NCBI GenBank assembly: GCA_002500135.1
Contig: DLSM01000010.1
Coordinates: 87,649 to 151,648 of the forward strand
Reading direction: 5' to 3'
Source of the DNA: Christensenella sp. UBA7862
Lineage (GTDB): Bacteria; Bacillota; Clostridia; Christensenellales; UBA1242
DNA length: 64,000 nt
A program made the translations under genes and the position numbers. Position 1 is the stretch's first letter; every line of letters begins with the position of its first letter. The notes beneath the pieces are model-generated. The model was not told the DNA's origin. It did no database searches and saw nothing but the letters and a program-made list of their open reading frames with translations. Of this stretch, positions 59,695-64,000 are shown piece after piece.

Positions 59695-60066
59695 ATGAAC
59701 AGTAGGATTGAAAGGGGAAACTCTCAACTAAAGAAGAAACTTTCCGAAATAATATCATTTGACCTCAGCGACCCAAGAATTCTTGAAAATATGGTCACCG
59801 TCACCAAAGTGTCACTTTCAAGTGACCTAAAATATGCAAAAGTTTTTGTCAGTGTGTATGGCTCGGGCGATCCAAAAGACGTGCTTGTCGCACTTAAAAA
59901 GGCTGAAGGTCATATTAAAAAGTTGCTTGCTGGCAAACTCGAGTTTAGAATGATGCCTACATTCGATTTTGTCCTTGATACAAGCGAAGACTATAGTGAC
60001 AAGATTAACAAAATTCTTAAAAATATAACATATAGCAACCAGACTGACGACAGTCAGAGCGAGTGA
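59695..60066 (+). CDS. rbfA: Ribosome-binding factor A
   Basis: 123 residues. KH-type fold with LKKKLSEIISFDLSDPRI, TVTKVSLSSDLKYAKVFVSVYG and RMMPTFDFVLDTSEDYSDKINKIL. It helps late 16S rRNA maturation and cold growth. GAGGTG ribosome binding site, eight bases after infB. A hairpin follows the stop. Confidence 0.95.
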   Translation: MNSRIERGNSQLKKKLSEIISFDLSDPRILENMVTVTKVSLSSDLKYAKVFVSVYGSGDPKDVLVALKKAEGHIKKLLAGKLEFRMMPTFDFVLDTSEDYSDKINKILKNITYSNQTDDSQSE

Positions 60067-60071
60067 ATTTG

Positions 60072-60100
60072 TGCCAAGATTTTCTTGGCATTAAATTTTT
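60072..60100 (+). terminator. Hairpin after rbfA, weak terminator
   Basis: TGCCAAGA (60072-60079) pairs with TCTTGGCA (60083-60090), followed by TTAAATTTTT. The broken T run suggests partial termination. Confidence 0.55.
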
Positions 60101-60137
60101 ATAAATATATACATTCATTTTTACAATAGGAGATAAA

Positions 60138-61109
60138 ATGGCAATCAACAAACAAAAACTAAACGAAGTTGCAAAGAAACTTTTGGCGGCAAAATCTGTC
60201 GCACTGTTTTGTCATCAAAACCCAGATGAGGACGCGTTAGGCTCGTGCGGAGCGTTGAAACTTGCTCTTGAAAAACTGGGCAAACGTACAGCAATTTTTT
60301 GCGAAGACAAAGTGCCAAAAAGACTTGAATTTCTTGAAGTCAACTTGTGTGACGACAAAAACGAACTTGGAAAGTATGAAACTTTTTGCCTTGTTGACGG
60401 CTGTGCTGCGTATAGAACTGGCTCTTTTGAAACATATTTTGACAATGCAAAAATACGCCTTTGCCTTGATCACCACCAAATTGAAGAATACACTTTCGAC
60501 TGTGCTTATCAAGACCCAACTTGTGCCAGTGCAAGTGACATTGTGACAGAACTTATCCCACTTTTGGGCGTTCAAATTGACGGCACAATGGCAACGCTTT
60601 TGTATGCGGGCATAACGGCTGATACGGGCAGATTTCTTTTTCCATCGCCAACAGCGAGCGACAGCCTAAACCATGCAAGCACTCTTTTGACCCTTGGGGC
60701 AGACATGGACAAAGTGAACTTCAACTCGTTTAGAAAAAAGCGAAAAGATTATCCATTGTTCCTTAAAATGTTCTTAAAAAACACAAAACCTTATTTTAAT
60801 GGCAAAATATTTTTGACCACTATAAAGCAAAAAGAGTATGAAAAATACAAAGAAGTGTGGGACGAAAATGACTGCCCAAAAACACTTGATTGGATTGATG
60901 GTTGTGAGATAACTGTTGTTGCGATTGGCAAGAAAAAGGGCTATTTTCACCTAAATTTCCGCTCTGTTGGGGATATAAATGTTGGAAATATTGCCAGAAT
61001 ATTTGGCGGCGGTGGGCACAAAAACGCTTCGGGTGGAGAATATTTTGGAAGTGCAAAAGAAATGCAAAAAGCAATCTTAGATGAATGTTCAAAACATTTG
61101 AGCAAATGA
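60138..61109 (+). CDS. nrnA: DHH-family oligoribonuclease/pAp phosphatase NrnA
   Basis: 323 residues. DHH motifs: CHQNPDEDALGSCGALKLAL (residue 27 on), LVDGCAAYR, CLDHHQIEEY, ITADTGRFLF, and the DHHA1 motif IFGGGGHKNASGGEYFG at the C-terminus. It degrades nanoRNAs and 3'-phosphoadenosine 5'-phosphate. rbfA-nrnA-truB order is common in Firmicutes. AGGAG ribosome binding site. Confidence 0.93.
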   Translation: MAINKQKLNEVAKKLLAAKSVALFCHQNPDEDALGSCGALKLALEKLGKRTAIFCEDKVPKRLEFLEVNLCDDKNELGKYETFCLVDGCAAYRTGSFETYFDNAKIRLCLDHHQIEEYTFDCAYQDPTCASASDIVTELIPLLGVQIDGTMATLLYAGITADTGRFLFPSPTASDSLNHASTLLTLGADMDKVNFNSFRKKRKDYPLFLKMFLKNTKPYFNGKIFLTTIKQKEYEKYKEVWDENDCPKTLDWIDGCEITVVAIGKKKGYFHLNFRSVGDINVGNIARIFGGGGHKNASGGEYFGSAKEMQKAILDECSKHLSK

Positions 61110-61122
61110 AATAGGAGAAAAA

Positions 61123-61986
61123 ATGATTGGAGTTTTGGTGGTGGATAAGCCACGTGGGGTGACGTCAAGTGATGTGGTGGTGAAAGTTAAAAAGTTGCTT
61201 AACGAGAAAAAAGTTGGGCATATGGGAACACTTGACCCCTTGGCGGAAGGGGTTTTGCCACTGGGCATTGGACGTGCGACAAAGTTGTTTGACTTGTATC
61301 TCAAAAAGACAAAAGAATACATTGCGACATTTACTTTTGGGAGCGAAACGGATACCCTTGACCTTGAAGGCGAAGTTGTGGAAACAAGCGACATTATTCC
61401 AACCAAAGAACAACTGAAAAAGGCAATTAAAGAAAACTTTTTGGGGGAAATAAAGCAGTTGCCACCAAAATATTCTTCAAAGAAAATTTCGGGCAGAAGA
61501 GCATGCGACATCATAAGGCATGGAGGTAAAGTTGAACTTGAGCCTTGTGAAGTGGAAATTTATTCGTTTGACGTTTTGGACGAAGTGGAACGGGGTGTGT
61601 TTAGGTTTAGAATTTCGTGCAGTGCGGGGACATACATTCGCTCGCTAGCAAGAGACGTTGCAAGGGCAGCCCACTCTGTTGCTACAATGACAAAACTCGT
61701 TAGGACAAAATGTGGTCCATTTTTGTTGGAGAATAGCGTAAAATTTGATAAACTATCTTACGATGAGATTTCATTGCACTTGTTGCCACTTGAAAGAGTG
61801 CTTGCGGAACTGACGAGAGTTGATGTGAGTGCAGAGGAGTTGACAAAACTGAGAAATGGCATAAAATATGCAAAATTTGTGGGTAAATGTGGTTTGAATG
61901 ATGTGGCTGTGTGGAATGAAAACAAAGTTGTTGGACTAGGCGAAACCCGCCTTGACGGCTGGCTTAGTGTGAAAACTTATTTTTAA
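61123..61986 (+). CDS. truB: tRNA pseudouridine-55 synthase TruB
   Basis: 287 residues. The catalytic block KKVGHMGTLDPLAEGVLPLGIGRATKL contains the active-site aspartate (about residue 38); further motifs are KEYIATFTFG, LPPKYSSKKISGRRA and CSAGTYIRSLARDV. A PUA-like C-terminal domain follows. It makes pseudouridine in the T-loop of tRNAs. Starts 13 bases after nrnA behind AGGAG. ribF, usually next, is not here. Confidence 0.97.
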   Translation: MIGVLVVDKPRGVTSSDVVVKVKKLLNEKKVGHMGTLDPLAEGVLPLGIGRATKLFDLYLKKTKEYIATFTFGSETDTLDLEGEVVETSDIIPTKEQLKKAIKENFLGEIKQLPPKYSSKKISGRRACDIIRHGGKVELEPCEVEIYSFDVLDEVERGVFRFRISCSAGTYIRSLARDVARAAHSVATMTKLVRTKCGPFLLENSVKFDKLSYDEISLHLLPLERVLAELTRVDVSAEELTKLRNGIKYAKFVGKCGLNDVAVWNENKVVGLGETRLDGWLSVKTYF

Positions 61987-61997
61987 AGGAGTAAAAG

Positions 61998-62849
61998 ATG
62001 ATAAAATTTGGACCATCGGGCAACGGAAATCTGTTTTATGACCAAGGCTTCAAAAGCAGTCTTGATGCTCCAGGCTGGCTGAAAAATAGGGGGCTTACGG
62101 CTTATGAATATTCCTTTTCAAGGGGATTTTCACTGAGTGAGTTTATGGCAAAAAGTCTTGGAGAAAAGTGCAAGGAAAATGGAATTGAAATTTCCGTCCA
62201 CGCGCCATATTATATCAATCTTGCAAACCCAGACCCAAACATGATTGAAAAATCATTTGGATATATCATCACAAGTTTGAAATATCTTAAAATTATGGGC
62301 GGACACAGATGTGTCTTTCACCCAGGGACTTGCGGCGGACTGCCGAGAGGTGAGGCAGTAAAACTTTTGAACGAAAATATGAAAAAACTGGTTGAACGCA
62401 TAAATGCGGAAAACTTGGGCTTTGACTTTCTGCTTTGCCCAGAAACAATGGGGAAAAGTCAACAACTTGGAACTTATGAGGAAGTGGGCGAAATTTGCAC
62501 CTATGCCGATTACTTGGTGCCAACGCTAGATTTTGGGCATATAAATGCTTTGACGCAAGGCAGTTTGAACAGAGCGGAAGATTATGAAAAAATTTTTAAC
62601 TTTCTCATAGATAAAATTGGCTATGAAAAGGTGAAAAAAGTACATATCCACTTTTCAAAAATAGAATACGGACCGAAGGGTGAGATTAAGCACTTAACTT
62701 TTGAAGATAGAGATTATGGACCGGAATTTCCACCACTGGCACAAGTTTTGAAAAAATTGAAACTGGAACCAGTGATTATTTGCGAGTCACGTGGCACGCA
62801 GGCTGAAGATGCGGGCGAAATGAAAGATTATTATTTTAAGGAGAACTAA
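61998..62849 (+). CDS. Endonuclease IV-like AP endonuclease (xylose-isomerase-like TIM barrel)
   Basis: 283 residues. Zinc-site blocks of endonuclease IV: VHAPYYINLANPD, RCVFHPGTCGG, LLCPETMGKSQQLGT, PTLDFGHINAL, KVHIHFSKIEYG and IICESRGTQAEDA. These cover the expected His/Glu/Asp ligands. It would cut abasic sites in base excision repair, with Nth and OGG elsewhere in the window. It lies between truB and yebC on the same transcript, 11 bases after truB (AAAGGAG). Could also be a paralogue with a different substrate. Confidence 0.85.
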   Translation: MIKFGPSGNGNLFYDQGFKSSLDAPGWLKNRGLTAYEYSFSRGFSLSEFMAKSLGEKCKENGIEISVHAPYYINLANPDPNMIEKSFGYIITSLKYLKIMGGHRCVFHPGTCGGLPRGEAVKLLNENMKKLVERINAENLGFDFLLCPETMGKSQQLGTYEEVGEICTYADYLVPTLDFGHINALTQGSLNRAEDYEKIFNFLIDKIGYEKVKKVHIHFSKIEYGPKGEIKHLTFEDRDYGPEFPPLAQVLKKLKLEPVIICESRGTQAEDAGEMKDYYFKEN

Positions 62850-62853
62850 AACT

Positions 62854-63594
62854 ATGTCAGGACATTCAAAATGGCACAATATTCAAGCAACAAAAAACAA
62901 GGCAGATGCCGTAAGAGGGAAAATTTTTACAAAAATAGGCAGGGAAATCGCTGTCGCAGTTAAAATGGGCGGGGCAGACCCAAACAACAATGCAAGCCTT
63001 CGTGCAGTTATTGCAAAGGCAAAACAAAACAATATGCCAAATGACAACATAACAAGGTCAATCAAAAAGGCAAGTGGCGAACTTGGCAGTGTGAACTATG
63101 AAGAAATTACATATGAAGGCTATGGCGTTGGCGGAAGTGCGCTTATCGTCAAATGCTTAACAGATAACAAAAACAGAACCGCTGGTGACGTCAGACACGC
63201 TTTTGATAAGCACGGCGGCAGTTTGGGGGCTGTGGGATGTGTGAGTTATCTTTTTGATAACAAGGGTGTTATGATTCTTGAAAACAAAGATATTGACGAA
63301 GAAAAACTTATCGACATGTGCCTTGAAGCGGAAGCAGAAGATGTGATAAATGACGGAGATGTCTTTCAAATTATCACCGCTCCAAGCGACTTTAACAAAG
63401 TGAAAGAAGCACTTGAAGGGCAAGGCCTTAACTTTGTGTCAGCAGAAGTTACAATGATTCCACAAAACACCATTGACCTTCCAGAAAATCAATTCCCAAC
63501 TTTTGAGAAACTTCTTGATACACTTGAAGACCTTGATGACGTGCAAGATGTGTATCACAATGTGAACCTTCCAGATGAAGATGAAGAAGAATAA
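62854..63594 (+). CDS. yebC: YebC/PmpR-family protein
   Basis: 246 residues, one YebC domain: SGHSKWHNIQATKNKADAVRG (split: SGHSKWHNIQ, KADAVRGKIFTKIGREI), NNASLRAVIAKAKQNNMPNDNI, YGVGGSALIVKCLTDNKNRTA, and GCVSYLFDNKGV. Family members are translation factors that relieve stalling at proline stretches and were earlier described as transcription regulators. AAGGAG ribosome binding site, four bases after the preceding gene. Strong terminator follows. Confidence 0.96.
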   Translation: MSGHSKWHNIQATKNKADAVRGKIFTKIGREIAVAVKMGGADPNNNASLRAVIAKAKQNNMPNDNITRSIKKASGELGSVNYEEITYEGYGVGGSALIVKCLTDNKNRTAGDVRHAFDKHGGSLGAVGCVSYLFDNKGVMILENKDIDEEKLIDMCLEAEAEDVINDGDVFQIITAPSDFNKVKEALEGQGLNFVSAEVTMIPQNTIDLPENQFPTFEKLLDTLEDLDDVQDVYHNVNLPDEDEEE

Positions 63595-63600
63595 ATAAAA

Positions 63601-63634
63601 AAAATCTCAGTCACAAAAGTGATTGAGATTTTTT
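63601..63634. terminator. Bidirectional terminator between yebC and tRNA-Ala
   Basis: AAAATCTCA-G-TCAC pairs with GTGA-T-TGAGATTTT around an AAAA loop, with A and T runs on both sides. It ends exactly at the 3' end of the tRNA on the other strand. Confidence 0.85.
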
Positions 63635-63709
63635 GGTGGAGATAAGCGGTCTCGAACCGCTGACCTTTTGAATGCCATTCAAACGCTCTACCAACTGAGC
63701 TATACCCCC
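63634..63709 (-). tRNA. tRNA-Ala (GGC anticodon)
   Basis: 76 bases on the minus strand. Acceptor stem GGGGGTA/TATCTCC includes the G3-U70 pair that identifies alanine tRNAs. D-loop AGCTCAGTTGGTAGAGC, anticodon loop ATGGCAT (anticodon GGC) in a TTTGA/TCAAA stem, T-loop GGTTCGAACC. A73 and CCA are encoded. Confidence 0.95.
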
Positions 63710-63760
63710 ATATTTCATTGTTATTATAACAGAGATTTGTCATATTGTCCACAACTTTTT

Positions 63761-63841
63761 GGGGCGACAGCGAATTTTTCTTTGAAAAATTCGGCAAAAT
63801 CGAGAGATTTTGCCACAAAACTTCGTTTTGCCTGTCGCCCC
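63761..63841. repeat. 81-bp cruciform element with three inner hairpins
   Basis: GGGGCGACAG (63761-63770) pairs with CTGTCGCCCC (63832-63841). Inside are three hairpins: CGAATTTTTC/GAAAAATTCG (63771-63780 with 63784-63793), GCAAAATC/GATTTTGC with a GAGA loop (63794-63813), and CAAAAC/GTTTTG with a TTC loop (63816-63830). Together they make a four-way junction covering nearly every base. It looks like a non-coding, MITE-like or RNA-folding repeat. Only one copy is visible. Confidence 0.6.
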
Positions 63842-63874
63842 CGCAAAAAAAAATCTAAAAACCTAATATTTTAT

Positions 63875-63903
63875 TTGACAAAAAATATGATTTATCTTAA
63901 ACT
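63875..63903 (+). promoter_or_regulatory. Promoter of the last gene in the window
   Basis: TTGACA (63875-63880), 17-base spacer, TAAACT (63898-63903). Confidence 0.6.
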
Positions 63904-63944
63904 TTATACAGATAGTGAATTTTTTGCCTAAAAGTTGAGGGGTT

Positions 63945-64000
63945 ATGAAAAGTAACCCAAATAAATGGCATGATTTGACAAAAGGAGAACCCCAAATGAC
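63945..64000 (+). CDS. Start of an unknown gene, cut by the window end
   Basis: ATG at 63945 with GAGGGG upstream opens a frame reading MKSNPNKWHDLTKGEPQM up to the window end. An in-frame ATG at 63996 has a better AAAGGAG eight bases upstream, so either may be the true start. The first segment GGGGTT can pair with the AACCCC just before 63996 or with the nearer AACCC, which might modulate the second start. Family unknown. Confidence 0.4.
   Translation, partial: MKSNPNKWHDLTKGEPQM

Noticed and set aside
63623..63931. A 102-residue open frame on the plus strand
   Set aside because: It runs across the antisense of tRNA-Ala and the cruciform repeat and has no ribosome binding site.
1..64000. 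Insertion sequences, prophage genes, CRISPR arrays, rRNA operons
   Set aside because: No transposase, integrase, phage structural gene, spacer array or rRNA sequence was recognised anywhere in the window.

Overview
The window is about 64 kb of low-GC (roughly 38%) bacterial chromosome. It most likely comes from an uncultured, spore-forming Clostridia-type Firmicute. Evidence for this is the sporulation genes (spoIVFA/spoIVFB-like pair, yqfC, yqfD), Firmicutes gene order (rplU-prp-rpmA; yqfC-yqfD-ybeY-era-recO; obgE-yhbY-rsfS; frr-uppS-cdsA-rseP-polC-like; rimP-nusA-ylxR-infB-rbfA), an L27 with a cleavable N-terminal extension, and strong AGGAGG-type ribosome binding sites with many TTG starts. 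The exact lineage is inference. No rRNA genes, CRISPR arrays or transposases were seen; there is one tRNA (Ala, GGC).

Layout. 0-10 kb: end of a secreted carbohydrate-binding-like gene, a split TSUP permease, ferredoxin, Ppx/GppA-HD protein, an MreB-type actin, MinD-MinE, SpoIVFA/SpoIVFB and a large DUF4132-type protein. 10-13.5 kb: small accessory genes (four-helix-type protein, unknown protein, SLOG protein, XRE regulator) and a Listeria-Bacteroides-repeat surface protein. 13.6-21 kb: gapA, a GT2-like membrane protein and fba, interleaved with two surface-protein genes broken at long G runs, and the rplU operon. 21-24.9 kb: yqfC-yqfD-ybeY-era-orf-recO. 25-27 kb: an AT-rich two-gene insert (phosphoribosyltransferase-like protein plus NADAR protein). 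27-39 kb: ppdK, a cysteine-desulfurase-like enzyme with DUF3343, nth, obgE, yhbY, rsfS, tsaE, a tsaB-rimI fusion, a hydrolase and a membrane Mur ligase. 39.2-41.9 kb: an AT-rich cassette between two identical 30-bp terminators. 42-47 kb: ddl, an OGG-type glycosylase, a degenerate shikimate-kinase-like protein and transketolase. 46.8-49 kb: two paralogous secreted proteins, one carrying a G-run switch to BspA-type repeats. 49-63.6 kb: translation, envelope and RNA-processing operons, ending at tRNA-Ala and a cruciform repeat.

The most striking signal is a set of five exported proteins (genes at 12242, 17404, 20175, 46781, 47496). They share a hydrophobic N-terminal helix ending in (G/A)AT followed closely by Q, then a V-x-V-x-Y-like strand. 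Three of the five are frameshifted exactly at runs of 10-12 G, where changing the run by one base restores one long reading frame of the expected domain order. A fourth run (nine G on the minus strand) forms the Shine-Dalgarno region of a neighbouring membrane-protein gene. Together this looks like a slipped-strand phase-variation system for surface proteins in a spore-forming gut-type Firmicute. Homopolymer error in the assembly must be excluded.

Secondary points of interest are the phosphoribosyltransferase-NADAR pair, the terminator-flanked toxin-like/unknown/protease cassette, a PolC reduced to its N-terminal, OB and exonuclease domains at the normal polC locus, a TsaE with a membrane anchor, and a Mur ligase with an altered P-loop.
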